This document shows, in pieces, positions 1-14,300 of a DNA stretch of 64,000 nt. Source of the DNA: Archilochus colubris (Eukaryota > Chordata > Aves > Apodiformes > Trochilidae); assembly GCA_023079485.1 (NCBI GenBank), contig CM041115.1, forward strand, positions 44,510,305 to 44,574,304, written 5' to 3'. A program made the translations under genes and the position numbers. Position 1 is the stretch's first letter. Every line of letters starts with the position of its first letter. The notes beneath the pieces were generated by a model. That model ran no database searches. It was not told where the DNA came from and was given only the letters and a program-made list of their open reading frames with translations.

Positions 1-3000
1 TGGATCCATGGACAAGTTATTTTTATGCTTATTGTCACAATATGTCAGGAATGGGACCTCTTTAGCCCCCGCATTTCTGAAGCACTCAAGGTTTGTATCT
101 GCTGGTCTTCGAATGTTTTTGAGTGGTCATACTCCAAGGCTGCTCATTCAGACAACTGCATTAGCCATAAACTCCTTTATATAAAGCACAGTTCCAAGAA
201 GTCATCACACTCTTTCTTTCTGTGTTCAAACAAGTGTGCAGTGATAGCTGTAGCATTATTATGATCCTTGATAGGTTACCTTCTTCCCCTTACATGCCTT
301 TTGCATTACATCCTCTTATCATGTACATTCACTTAGATTTAGCCTCACATCACCAAACCTTTCCAAAGCTGCCCAGTGTCTGTGGTCATGGTCTTCTGTT
401 TTATTTCCAAAAGTTAAGTCTGATATCCCTGGGAGCTTTTGTTTGAATCCTCAGTCCTGTTCCCCATCACTATCTACTTTCTTTTCAGGGATACAGCATT
501 GAAATCTAGAGAAATCTAGCCCTGTATCTAGGGATGCAGCCCTAGAATTGCAAGATTAGCTCTGTGAGCTTGGCCTCTTCTGTGCTTTTTTGACCTCAAG
601 TAACTGTGCCTCTGCTAAAAAACAATGTGTTCCTATTTTACTCAGTATTTCTAATATTTCTGGACTACAGTTTCATCATTGCTTTTTTTTAAAAAACTGA
701 AACCAACAATAATGCAAGCATCAAGTGCCCTGGCAAACACTGTTATCACCTACTAAGATAATGTCTGTCTGCTTTCCTCTCGATTGCCACCACCACCTGC
801 AGATGTATTAAACAAGGTGGAGATTTCTCTGCCTTCCTATGTGCCTTTCCTGTTACCCCAGGTGAGCTGTGTCATGCTGATTTCTTAAGCTTTGTTGAGT
901 TATGGAGCAACTGATCACAAGAATGAGGAGACTGTGTCTTGAAATAGCCTTCTGTGGGTTTGCACCTTGAACCCACCTGGTCTTTAACCAGTTCTATCTT
1001 CTTCCCAGGGTTTCATTATCTTGCTCAGCCTCTGGGAGTGTTCATGTTCATCCACTGTTCATGTGGAGCCTGATAGAGGGATACTTCATTCAAAATGAGA
1101 TTTTTATATCCTGACACTGAATTCTGTGTAACAGTAATCTGTTTAATGATCTCTCCTGAGAGCTCAAAGATACATATGGCAGGGAAGCTACATTGCTTCA
1201 CTTTATAACTATCTCATCCTAGCATAAACCATCGTACAACTCCAATGATGTTCATATTACTGGTTCAGTACTATGTCATGGTTTCATGAATTCATGAATT
1301 TCAAATGGAAACAGTAAGTAAATTACTGTTTCCCCAGTGCTGGTCATTTTAGCATCCTTGTGTTTAACCTGAGCTTTTTTTTGTCATTGATCACTGAATG
1401 ATTTGGGGTTTTTTTCAGATAAAAAAGTCAATTTTGTGCAAGCTACTGGACCTCTTCTAAAACACTAGCAGCTAGACTCTTTAAATTAAACTGAAAGGTA
1501 AAGACTCTCTGGAGACAACTTGCTTATGTGCTGCTTTAGCCAGTCAATTGGCATTTTGGAAAGTTTGTTCCCTTACGCTCCTTATTTTATACTTCAAGAC
1601 AAAATCCTTTGGGCCTTAGCTTGGGAAAAGCTCCCACTGATTTTACAGTATGCTTTCCTACATGAAATCATTGTGATTTGGCTTATTTTGCAAATCAGTC
1701 GTTTTTTCTCAAATACAGCTAAGGAAAGAAGGTATTTTAAAAAACAGTTCTTTAAATATCTTGGAAAATGCAGGCTATGGATCAGAAGAAGGGAATTTTC
1801 TACTGCATACTCTCATCCAGTTTCTAACCAATGAATCATATTTATCACCTTGGCAGAACAGGAAAACACTGTCACCAGTTTTGCCTTCCAAAGGAGGTTA
1901 AAATACGGTATTGCAAAAGTCTTCCATAGCAAAAGTCTACCATAGCAGCAAGTCCCTTCTACTCACCTGTCTCCTCAGCTTCCTGGGAAGCAAGAGAAGC
2001 TGCCAAAGGAGTGACTGAGTAGCCTTGCTGAGCAGTGAAGGGCTGCCACCATCTCACCTTCCTTTCCATGACATATATGCCCTCACCACTGCACAGTGTT
2101 ATCTCCATGACAAGCCAGTAGTTCCTGGGAACAAACCCCTTGATTCTGGCACCTATGAGCCAAATATAATTACTTCACAGTAAGTAAAATAAGAAGAGTA
2201 ATAAGAAGTACTCATATCCCCCATGGCTAACAGGAGACTAGAAGAATTTTAACTGATCTTCCCATAAGACCTCACAATTGCCCTAATGCTGGAGCCTAAT
2301 CCCCAGGCTGAACCTCCAGTGAAGAGTTTTGAGGGAACTGGTTGTGAAACACTGAACAGCTAGAATTAATTAACTTCCCTTTTGGACAGAAAAATCATCT
2401 TTGTTGTGTCTATGTGCCTTCGACTTTTCACTGTAAAGAGTTCATACTCTTAAGCCTGGTTGCAGAAAAATAGTTTATTCCAAGTAAACACAGGAAATTC
2501 CTTTTTGATATTCCAATGTCTTGGACAAACCTATTGCTGCTGTGGCTTGGAGTATATGTGCTCAGATCAGTGATCTAATAACATCCTTTCATTAAAGAAT
2601 CATCAAATATGCTTGCTTTTTTTCTGGAACCAGATGAGTGAAGCAACAGCAGAATTACACTGAAAGCCCAAGCAGCAGTGCCTGCTCAAAACAAAGGAAC
2701 CTGAGATACATCTGTGGGCATTGTGGCTTTGCTAGGTATGCTGGTGAAAGATGGGATTAGTGAGTCTGCTGATTAGCGTGAGAGCATCAGAAGAAACAGC
2801 TGGAATAGGTCTGGGCTGCTTCCAGTTGGTATACTATGTTGTTTGACCAAAAACAAATTTAAGAGGAAGAAGCATTTTTTGTGTAGTGGAAATACCAGGT
2901 TGCAGCCAAACACCATCAGGGTGGAGAAGATGAGGTTTGGTCCATGATGCTGACTGCAAACATCTCCAGCTACTCTGATTCCCAACAGTGACTGAATGGC

Positions 3001-6000
3001 TGCCTGGGGAGAGGAGGAAAGGGGACTTAAGATGAGTGGCATTTTATTGTACACAGGAATTAAGTTGCAATAAAATGCATTTTCAGGGTCGATGTTTGAT
3101 AGCTTATGTCTACTCTACTATTTATGTGGATGGCTTTTGCTTTCTCAGACCAAACTTTGCTTTGAACTGTTTCAATTGGAAGCAGTAGCCTGGAAGTTAA
3201 TGGAGCTACACAAACAAATGATCCCAACAGAAGAAAGAATCAGGCTCTTTTAAGCAAGATTCTTCATGCCTGTGAACACATGGCATGAACACAGATGATG
3301 AAATACTTCATTGTTGGTTTTTAAAAGTTGAGAAGACCATTTTGTAAACCACCTCTATTGTACATGAGGGCTTTATTATATACCAACATGTACTTAATTT
3401 TTGTCTTAGGAATGAGCATTAAAAGAGCATTAGTGTTCCTCAGTGAGCATCCAATTTATATTTAATAAGATAGTGCTTGTCCATTAATAAAATAACAATA
3501 ATTAAAAACATATTTCTTGCTGTTCAAATTCCATGAAATCCTCTTATTTCCTTTATCCTTTAAAGTATGTTTTTAATGATCAGCTGGAATTAGTTTTATG
3601 CAAGAAAACTGTTTTAAAGAAATTAAAATCAACTTGTTAACTCTAATTCTGTAAGAGAAAAGGAACTAAACAAAGTCCATGCAATGAGAGCATAAGCAAA
3701 AAGCTACACATAGATTAAATTTTCAAATGCTACAATATGAAAAATAATTCTTCTAATTTTGGTGTGTAAGATTAGTTATTTTGTTTTCACAGAGCCCAGT
3801 TAGAGTTCTAAAAGGCAGAGGTTCCTCCCCATTTCAAAGACCCTTTTATTCCCATTCCACAGAAACAAGAGGCTGGAGCTGTTGGTTCTGCACTTGGAGC
3901 CCTTCTCTGCCTGTGCATTGGAGAGCCACATAGCCCAGTGCAGGACATTTCCCTCTTTGGCTGCTCATCTCATGTCCCTGCTGGTGTCTAGAAATGGCCT
4001 GTAGGTCACCTTCTCACCCTGTTGCCATTTGCCCTGGGGGATGACACCTCAGCAGAGATTTCAGGCCAGATCCAAAATGGAACAGGAGAATTTGGAGGCA
4101 GAATCATGGATGTGATGTACCTCCTGTTCCTTCTGCCTGAGAGGCCAGGAGGACAGCTGCTTGCATAAACTTCTTATATCACCCAACACAAATAAGCAGA
4201 ACTACTCTGAAGAACTTCTCATGGCTCTTGGCACAGAACCATGTTGGAACCTTAGTCAGGGATGAGCAGTGTGGTTAAGATACAGAACTTCTGGAGATAA
4301 TTCCAGCAGGGTCCAGCTATGGACCTGTCCAGAATGTATGGGGACAAATCACCAGCCAGGTTTATCAAGGATCAGGGAGCCAAAAATAATGAACAGAAAC
4401 AATGTTTTGGCCTCTTCTCTCCCTGCACAATAAAACCCATTCTCTGTTCCCAGCAGAGTGTACCCGTTACTGAAGATCAAGACATTGTCTTGCACATATT
4501 TCGAAACTAAAAAGAAATGATGACTATGTCAAGCAAAAAACTTGCATGGAGGTTTTGTATGGGGGGATCAAAGGATAGATGAAAGAGGCTTTTATTTATA
4601 AACCACTTTTATTCTTTAACCCACTAGGGGCTGTCATAATATAAAAGACAACCTTTTCTTTGACCTTTCTGTGCAGCTTTATAAAAAAATAAGCATGAGA
4701 CAAGTTTATAAAAGCATTACTTGAATTCTAGAAATAAGAAAGTCATTGTACTCAGCACTGTAAAGCTAAAACCACATTAGCATCATGTGCAAAATGTAAA
4801 AATAACTTGATGGTTAGATTATCTTAAAACTATTTAGAGGTTCACTATGTTTTAATATGTTCACAGGAAGAGTATAAAGTATGTAAAAAAAATTATTTTG
4901 CCCAAGCTACATTTTAATGCAAACTAGTTTCTTTTTCCATGTCAAGTATCCAGGCTTTTTCTGGCTCCTCAAAAATAACCATATTAGTATATTTACTACT
5001 AGAGTATGTCCCCGTCTCACTCACAAGACATACCTTCTTCATTCTTTCCCCACCTCATGTGCTTTGCATTTTCATTAATACCTACAGTAGCATCACCAGA
5101 ATAATTAAACTATAAATTAAAAAATATTTGCAGTCTGCTAACATTTCTTTGATTATGCACAGCTGTTAAATCCTACTCTGAACTGAAAGCACCGTTCTTC
5201 TAGTGTATGTCTGATATGCAGATTTAAAATCTCTTTCTAGGCACCAGTAGCTGCATTTACAGAGATTGAATCTTTATCTGTCTGTATCCAAAATTTTGAT
5301 CCTTCAGCCTCCTGTTCAGCTGCTGTCTAACTGGAGAGGAAGCCAAATTTCCTCTGCTCTTTTATTTCTCCCAGTACAACCTCCAGGGTGCTTACATGTT
5401 TGCCATGCACTGGGTTGGTCCTGCAGGGCAGCTCTCAAGGTGTCCCACTCTTGCCTTGCCCAATAGACATCCCCTCTGCCTTGGTCAATGAATTTGAAAC
5501 TTGGCTACTAAAATGCCTCTTGCACAAAATAACCAGGCCGTATCTGAAGAAGCCAGGCTTCTTTTGTAGGAATAGCACTACATCTTGCTCAGCATATTGT
5601 ACTGATTTCTATTTTGTTAGCTTCTCATCTGCCTGAAATCCCCAGTCATGATGATGAGACGGGCTACATTCTGTTTAAAGTCAGGATCCTCTACTTCAGC
5701 AGTTCAATCCTTACTCCTGACTGACTGAAGTTAAGATATTCAGGCCTGGAGGAACAATCGATAAGATCAGGCTTGATGCCTCAGTCTTGTAAACAGCCTC
5801 TAAGTAAATAATGTCAAGTTCAAATGGGTATCTTGGCTATGTAAAATGAGACAGGCAAGTCTTAGTTTGCATGCCTTTTCTAACTCTGCAAAAAATCAGA
5901 AGTAAGCTGCTCCATTTTAATTTTTCTGAGCACCTTTGCCATTTTGGAGATGGGAAGTGGAAATGCTGAACTGCCCCATGGTAGCCAGTTATCTTGCTAT

Positions 6001-7497
6001 ATTTGTTCCAGACTGTTGGCAAAACATATTCATGCATGAGATTTCTAGCCCAAACTGCAAAGCCACATATTCTGACAAAGTCTGAAGAAATTTGTATTTT
6101 GTCTGCTTCTCTGAGCTGGACAAAACCTTCTAAAACCCACACAGTATGTCTCCAGGCTTCAAGTCAGGGTCAACACTACACTCAGTTCATCTCATTGAAC
6201 TGAAATTAAATTGCATTTAGGGTATGTGTTGAGATGTGTTTGTTAGCCTTGACAAATATGACTGAACAGTTTTCTGAAGAAGGGTCCATTTATTAAAGAT
6301 GTGAACTAGTGATTACATGACAGGCACAGCTCATTTGGTATTTCTGAGTGTAATTCTGACCAGAAACAGGGTTAAGTTAAAGAAAGAAAGAAGAAACTTA
6401 GTCATCACAGGATTCTGGAATCATCTTCTTTCAAAGACATATGTTTCTTCTTAAGCATGAACTCGCCTTAATGCTAGCACTTCAGATCTGAAGAAATTTT
6501 GTGCTGATATCAACAGGAAATTCTGTTATCATGCCAATGAATGTCTCATGACTGAAATTTAACCTGATGTCTGCTGAGCTGTGGTTGATTTTGCATTAGG
6601 TTGCATCTACTCAGAATTGAAGTATTTCTGCTTCTAGATAAAGGTCAGGCAAAATTTCCATTACAATTAATATAATTTACTTGAACAAGAACTGGCCTAC
6701 ATAACACAGAGATCTAAGATATAGTTTTATATAGTTGTAACAGAGGAATATAGTCAGTGTCAAATGAGACTAAAAATTATGTCAGTGTTATGTGTTAATT
6801 TTCAACCTCTCATTCATAACAGCCAAACTGAACTAGTTGTACAGTCCCTCTACAACTGAGTCTCACTCAGCAGCTAGAGCAAAAATGCTTTCAGCATTCA
6901 CAAGGACAAGAGTTGCAATGGAAAACTCAGATTGATCACAGGACTGAACCAGAATACATTCTTGCAAGTGTGATCAGGCATACAAATTTTTCAAATGTTG
7001 GTGACCTTATTGTATTTTGAATACCTGTTTCGTGCTTTCTTACATTAAGTAATTTTGCTTATTTTTTTTAAAAAAGAAGATATAAATTTTTTTACAGTCA
7101 ATGACTCAGGTCTGAGTTTAGCAGCTCATTTTTAATTCCAGTGAGAATGAACAACTCTCTAAAAATTCAGGTGACTGAAAATCTGTAACTTCTTCTCACC
7201 TGCGTCTGATGGTGTGACAGAAATTATCACCTTTTCCCATGGGCTAATAGTATATAACCAGCACTGAACAGGTCTCACAGTGCTTTTCAAGGGAGACTGG
7301 AGTGGATCTTCACTAGCTCAGTGAGGGCAAAAGCCAAGTCCCCTGAGTGCAGGGTCCTTCTGTGCTGAGGCTTTCCCCAGCCTGCTCCAGTACAGCTCTA
7401 AACCACAGAATACTTAGGTCTCCTTCCTGACGTTGATCAGAAGCAGACATTTTTCAGTGGAATCCGGTGAAACAGCAGGAGCAACATGTGCTAACTG
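1..7497. other. Unannotated AT-rich non-coding stretch
   Basis: I see no gene, RNA gene or recognisable transposon here. The longest open frame is about 104 codons (1520-1834, plus strand) and resembles no family I know; the others are shorter and overlap one another on both strands. Short homopolymer patches occur near 684-697 and 7060-7080. This could be intergenic or intronic sequence, and old, highly diverged repeats cannot be excluded by eye. Confidence 0.6.
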
Positions 7498-7742
7498 AAT
7501 CACAGAAAATTTCGTTTCAATGTTAGAGGGAAAAAAACCCCAACAAAACATCTCTTTTTAGCTGTGAGAATGACTAGTCATTGGAACACATTGTCCAGGA
7601 AGGTCATAGAGTTTCAGTCCTTAGATACAAATCCAACTGGACATGACCATGAACAACCTGCTCTAATTGACCCTCCTTCTAGAGGGGGATTGGATAAGAT
7701 AATCTCCAGAGGTTCTTGCCGGCTTCAATGATTCTGTGGTTC
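7498..7742 (+). mobile_element. CR1 LINE fragment, 3' end, plus strand
   Basis: About 245 bp match the 3' end of an avian CR1 element in sense orientation. It opens with AATTTCGTTTCAATG. Next comes the ORF2 tail-like stretch around ATTGGAACACATTGTCCAGG, then GGATTGGATAAGATAATCTC followed by CCAGAGGTTCTTGCC, and it ends in ATTCTGTGGTTC, a decayed ATTCTATG-type tail. CR1 copies are usually severely 5'-truncated, as here. Many substitutions and a short A-rich interruption near 7530-7545 suggest an old copy. No reading frame survives. The 5' boundary is approximate. Confidence 0.85.
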
Positions 7743-10296
7743 ATAATCTGTCCCAGGTACTCATCTCAGATTATTATTTCAATAGCTGTGCATCAAAAGC
7801 AGTTTGTTGTCAGTTGTGCTTCCAAGGAAACTGTATGTTTAGGAGAGAGACATTTCATACAAACATTAGGTCCATATCTGATCTCAGGATAATTAGAACC
7901 CGGCACGGACTCTTTAGTAATTAGGAGTATTTTAATCTGTTGACTTTTCTTAGATGAAAACAAACATTAATAGATTATGTTATCTTATTTATATACATAG
8001 GTGTATACACAGAATTTAGTCTGTGGTTAATATTGCAAATCTCTCCTGTTTGCAGGAACATGAAGTGTTCCCTTGGCAGGGCTACCTCCTGGCTTCATGG
8101 CATAAAGAAGTAGATTTCTCAAGAGTTTCCAAAGAAATTTTCTTCCAGTTTAGATACCAAGACCTACATCCACCAATCATCTGGAGATTTTATTGTTTTC
8201 TGATGGTGGACACAAATAGCTCTTGCTACCTTGGGAGGGAACCAAATACAAGTCCGTCCATGAAATGGAAACTTGGAGCCAAAACTATTGAAGTGCTACC
8301 AAATAATTTTTTGGTACCACTTAATAGACAGAAATTAAAGTCATTGCCAGAGATTAAAGCTGAGGAATAGCCATTCTTTCTTGCAGAAGGTTTTTCTTTG
8401 ATTCCAATATCTTATTACTCAAAACCATTACTGAGAAAAAGCGCTCACTCAATTTTAGATGCATAATGCCTGCCTGTACACTATGCAGTGTACTGAGTGC
8501 CAAGAGGCTCCAGAACCAGCCCACCAGGAACCAGGAACCTGAACCAGGAACCTGAGAGGTATGAAAGCTGATGTTTGACATCTTTTATGCTTTTATTTAC
8601 TCATTTGGTTTTCAATTTGCAATCATTTCAAAACTTGCAACAAAACCCACTTATACCCACATGTCAACTTTTGCCCTGCATGAACATGGAAAAACCCTTT
8701 CTGCAGTTACCTGTGTTTCACCCCACTCCTGCTGGAAAACACCTGACAGAAAATTCAGCAGTAGGCAAGCCTGCTTATGACCCAGTGCAGGTCCATGTGG
8801 TGCTTCTGCCCAGATCCAAAGCCAGCAAAGCCCCAGCCTTGCTGCAGAGGCATTGCAGCAGGGCATGCCTGGCACTCTCCTGGTGACAGCACTGGCTGTA
8901 TATTATCATGGCCATTGTTTCTACATATCTCTGAAAATGAAATTTCCAGCTCAGATGAATAGCTGACTGTAGCTGGCCATATCACCACATTTTCTAAATT
9001 TTTCAGCCTCAGAACCCCAAAGCAAAGGTTTGGTAATTGCACCCTTATACCTGCTGAGATCCAAGCAGGCTGAATCCTTGAGCTGTCAAGGATTCAAGTA
9101 CTGCTTGTGAGCAGATGGGGAGCCATCTCTGGACTGAAACACAGCAGCCATTTAAGAATAAACAGCAGTGGCAGGGAATACTTTGGCTAAGGATGGTGGA
9201 AGAAGTGCTGCATCCAATTGAAAAGGCAGGAACATTCACAGGTAGGAAAAATGCAATTATCCAGGCTGGAAGGAGGCTAGGATGCCATTCTTACTACAGA
9301 CTTGGCATTTCTCAAAATGAAATAACAGATGTTTTTGTGAACCTCTATCAGGCATGCCTTTTATTAAATAAGTCTGTAAGAGCTTGTCTGTCTTTGTCTC
9401 TTTTGTTTTTGCAAATAAATGCAAAAACATGAAATTATAAACAGATGCATAAATGCATATATATATCTCTGCATACATATCAGGAAAAATGTTGCTCTCT
9501 GGGGCCTCATGATCATCTCAAGCCTCCAGTTGCAAGAGAGACCACAGACAAAATATGAGAAGATAAGCTGGAGGCATCAAATTAGAGTGACAGGGTGATA
9601 GACTAGGTGATCATATAGCTTTTGCTGCAAGGAGACAAAACTCCTTTCCTCTCTGCAGTTGACTTTTGCAAGACATACCTGATGAATGGGACTGGCCATC
9701 ACTGTTGCTGGCTGGGGACACAAAAAATTTTACTCTATTTAAAATTATTCTACAACTCACTTCTTTTAAAAACCTGAAAATGGAAAATAGGGGGAAACAG
9801 TTTTGCTACACTGCCAGAAACAAACAAAAAACCTGCAGGAAGATTATTCTTTTTTCCTATAAACCACCTACATGATAAAATATTGGCTTTCTTAGGCATT
9901 AAGCAACCAGATTGACCTGTTCCCAGGAGTGGTATGTTTGTGTGAGGTTGAGGTGCTGTGAGGCACTATAGCAATGTAAAACTGAAGCCAGATGTCTCAG
10001 TATAAGACTCTCCAGGTCTCAGTGACTCAAATAAGTACCTTAATTGGTCTTCCTCCACTGACATGGGAAATTCAGGTGACTTTCTCCCTCCCAACATATG
10101 ATCATAGCAGATCATACAATTTCTCCTTTGATGCTGTGGTATTTGTCATGAAAGCAAGCTCTGAGAACAGTAATTCCTTCCACTTGGAAAGAGCAGCACT
10201 AAAAGGGAAAGATGACATGGATGATCCCATGTGCTTGGCATTGCCTCTTCAAGTAAGATTTCTGGATTTGCTGAGCAAACTAAAATATTTATTTAG

Positions 10297-10346
10297 TTTT
10301 GGGGGTTTTGTTTGTTTGATTTTGGGTTTGTTTTGGTTCTTTTTTC
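10297..10346. repeat. G/T-rich low-complexity tract
   Basis: About 50 bases of alternating T-runs and G-runs (GGGGGTTTTG, then repeated TTTG and TTTTGG blocks). It is the reverse-complement type of the A/C-rich tracts seen elsewhere in the window. It accounts for the Phe/Gly/Leu-rich segment of the overlapping 148-codon frame. Confidence 0.75.
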
Positions 10347-11238
10347 AATGGAGAATGAGCTTTTTTCAGCCGGAACAAATGAAACCAGAACATACATCTT
10401 CTTCTGATGTCTTAGCTATACAGGAGTCTAGAAAGTGAACAAATTCCTTTTTAAAGAAAAATAAGTGAATTTAACAGTAGCAAAAGTTTGATTCTTTCAG
10501 CTGGGGTCATTAGTTTGGTTGGTCTGAATGTGAACATAGGGGAAAAGCAGATATTTTATCTCTAAGCCACTGGAGCTAGCTTGGTTATTGTTGTAACTTG
10601 ACATTAACAAATGCAGTAGTGTGTTCAAACACAGTTCCCACTTGATGTTGAAAAATAGACAATAGTTTAAAAGAGCTACATGACTCAGTGAATGAATGAT
10701 CCATAGAACATGCCTGGTGGTAGGAAACTTCAAAGACTCAATCTATCTATTTTATCTGATTGCAAATCAAAAGGAAAAGTCTGCTGATAACAGATGATTC
10801 CTTATTGAAGGAGAAGAAGGCAGAATATGATTTCAGGGTGGGCAGTTTGTCATGGTTGCAAATGACAGAAAATAAACCTTTTTGACACTGAGGGTGATTA
10901 ATACTGAAGCATCCCTCTGAGGACAGGTTTACCTGGCTCAGTGCAGAGCCTGTCAGAGATTCCCCAGAGCTCCATGCACACAAGTTCATTCATATGTCTC
11001 AGTGCCACACCAGAAAGCCCTCTCTGGTGCTGTAGTGCATTGATATGATGCTGAACTAAGGCTCAGCTCTTTGGTTTCTCCTGGCTCTTGCAGTCTTCCT
11101 GCCCCCACTGCTGAGCCTTGTGGGTCCCCAAAGCTGGGAGCCTCTCCACACAGCTCTGCTTTGCACAGTGTAGGTGTAGCCTGAAGTTTTAAAGCCAAAA
11201 CTTATACTCTTTGAAATCATACAAAATACACAAGTCAG

Positions 11239-11278
11239 GCTGGGGTTGTGTTGAAGATGCTGGGGTTGTGTTGAAGGA
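11239..11278. repeat. 20-bp tandem duplication
   Basis: Two adjacent copies of a 20-base unit beginning GCTGGGGTTGTGTTGAAG (11239-11258 and 11259-11278). They are identical over the first 18 bases and differ only in the last two. The near-identity suggests a recent duplication. Confidence 0.9.
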
Positions 11279-11305
11279 GTAAAATGTGATGGGGATTATC
11301 TATAC

Positions 11306-11335
11306 AGATTCCTTTTAGCTAGATTCCTTTTAGCT
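11306..11335. repeat. 15-bp perfect tandem duplication
   Basis: Two perfect adjacent copies of AGATTCCTTTTAGCT (11306-11320 and 11321-11335). They lie only 27 bp beyond another small tandem duplication of a different unit. Confidence 0.9.
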
Positions 11336-14300
11336 TCCCAGCTTCAAATCCAGAGACATGAAAGATGACAAAGTGATTCCTAATCAGTCACTAAGCAAGG
11401 TTTATTAATAGACAAACTGTGGGAAAGGTAAACTTCACAGAAGTTAAGCACCTGAGAAAGGAAGGCTGCTAGCAAACAGAAAAAATCCAATTTCACAATG
11501 AAGCGACATTTAAATGACACAGAATTGATTTTTTCCTGACTGGAATGGTATGTTGTTTTTTCTAACATATATAGTAAGGGCCTAAAAGTGAAATTTGTTT
11601 TTGTTTTAACTTTTCTTTTTCGTGTGGACATTTTTCTTTTCCATAGTTTTCAACCTGAGTTATCAGATGGGTGACCTAGATGTTAACAGTTATGCTTTTT
11701 TTTCAAAGGTTTGTGAATTACTGGCAGTACCCTGTATATACACACATGGCTACACATAGTGTTTTCCAGGAATTAAGGATATCACATCCGAAGCACTTGA
11801 GTGACTGGGGTTGCCTTTTACATAAGCATTTCATACACAGCCACAAAGTCTTCCACCTCTACTCCGCACTGATCTGGGAAAATCCATGTATCTCTGCTTC
11901 TGTTGTGATAGCAGAGCTTTATCTCAAGTGGTACCCAGATGGGCTGATGATACCCATTTTGGTATCTCTGCTCTGCACCGCAGTGTACAGCATAAAAAAT
12001 CTTGGAATTACCGAGACCTGTCAAAAATGGGATTTAGACCCATAGCCACCTTAATCTGAAAGACATTTTCCTTTTAAACATCTTTGTATATCTTCATTTC
12101 AACCCTGTCTTTTGTAGAGTGCCCTCGCTGACTTGCCACCTCTATAGTCTTTACAGAGGAAAATAAAACATGAGCTTATAATGTGACAACTTCGCAGCTT
12201 TCTGGCTTTTTTTATTCACTATAAATGAGAGACTGTAAAAATTGCCATCTGGCCCAAAAAGATGTGTTCTGGTAGGTGCTTTGGACACAGAGGAAGGGCA
12301 GATGGAATGGCACAGAAGTACTTCATTCTTTCTGCTTTTGATATTCTGTTTACCAGCACACGCTTCCTCCTCAAAGTCTTTTGTAATTTGAGTAAGGAAG
12401 GAGAGTCAATGTGAATGTGCTTGAAGTAAAAGCTTCTCATTGAACACCTGAAAGAAGTGCAAAGGTACACAAGGTTTGTTTAGCTTGCAGCAGAGAGCTG
12501 CAAGGGAAATATCCTTCAAGCCATCAAATAGAGTTTGGTTTACATTTTGCCTCCCTCTCTATGTGCAAATGTAGACTTTAAAATGGCTGTTTTGCTTTGC
12601 TATCATCAGTGACAATGTGGTCAGCTGGGCACTTTCCTTACTAGAACCAGCCACTCTTTATGAAGGTGGCTGTTTTCTTCCTCTTCTATGTGCACTGGGG
12701 TATTGCAGTGAGTTCTGAAACATCTGCTCTCCCACCAGCTGCTGCACCCCAAAGAAATCTCTGTGGCTCAGCTGATGGAGGAAGCAGAAACTATCACATG
12801 CAATAGTTTAGGTTAAGTCTGAGGTAAGGTTACACGGCTTGAACAACTTGAATCCTGCTGTAAATCTAAGAGCAGGTTCCAGGTAATTTTGTGCACAGTA
12901 TACGCCTTTACCCTTCAAAATGCAGGCTATATGGATGCTATAAAGAGAACATCTGTTGGGAAATATTAATTCTGTGAAAAACAAAGTTGTATTCACTCAC
13001 TACCAAGTACACACAAAGAAATAACTGCTGGTGACTGCTTTTCTTCACTTTTCTGTTGAAGAAGCCTTTATCCTGGTTGTCACATGGTGTCAGATCCCAT
13101 CCACTGCTTCCACTCCCTGTAAGCTACTTCTCTATGGGTTCCCACTCATGCCAGTCTAGTGCAGGTGGGTGTTGTCTGCTACTGTCCCACTAACCTTTCC
13201 CTTGCTGCTTGGACCCTTCCTAGCTCTGTTTTCCCCAGCATCTTGGAAAGGAAAATGCTGACAGATGACCTGGTGCAGCTTCCACCCCACTGGAGGTGAG
13301 CAGCTCAAAGATTTTTGCCCATGAATTCACTCACAGGACTTCCACTACTGCACCATCATGTGAGTCACAGCACCAAAGCTTCTCTGGCTGCTGCCTTGTG
13401 TCTTTCCTGTTTAGGCTATGTAGTAACTGTGATGTTTTCCTGGGAATTAGTACCCTTGCAGTTTCTGATCAAACACATCATAGATTACACAATGTGTTGA
13501 GCCTACGACAGCATTTTCTCTTAACCATTCACACTTCCCAGTGTTCAAAGGTAAAGCACCTAATTTTCAGAAACAGATTCTGCCTATTACTACCAGTCTG
13601 TTATCAAACATATGGTGCAGACAGTTCAATCAGTAGAAGCTCAAAGATTTGCCACTCTTTTTGTGTGAGTCTTTACTGCAAGATGTGCAGTGGGTAAGTA
13701 CCTTCCCTGTGGCACGAAAATTATTATTGGATAGTGCTCTGGAGAAAAGCTGCAAACACCATTTGCAGTATTTGGTGTTACATCATGGCTGGGTCAGTGA
13801 CCTTTTCAGCTTGGCAGGGAATCCACTGAGAAACAGCTGTGGTCTTTTTTCTCTTGAAATGCAAAAAGGAAATTCCTTGCCTTAATGTCTAGCATTGTTA
13901 GTATCACTGCAGTAAACTTCTGGGGGATTTTGTAGAACACTTGGTGTTGTTTTTTAACTGTGAAATGCTGATTTGTTTGTCATTTATAGGGGTTACCCCA
14001 GGGTGAGCCAACACAGTTTAGTCTTGAGTTACTTTGGTCCTTGAGCCTATAAAAATGTTGCAGACCTTTAAAACTGCAATGGGAAACAGATTACACAGAG
14101 ACATACTGTATTTCCAGATGCTAAAGAGGTTTGAGCAAAGGCAACTGATGGCAGTATTTGGATACTGCAATTTTTCTGTGCTTATGATAGCTCTGATAAA
14201 ACACTTGCCCAAGTCAGTCACAGATATACCAGGGAAATGATGACTGGTTTTCAAGTAAATAAGTTACAATAAATGCAGAGTTTGAGAGGTCAAAATGTAA

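Noticed and set aside
9992..10438. 148-codon plus-strand frame with a hydrophobic stretch
   Set aside because: No family resemblance. The hydrophobic part is encoded by a G/T-rich low-complexity run, and there is no supporting splice or regulatory context.
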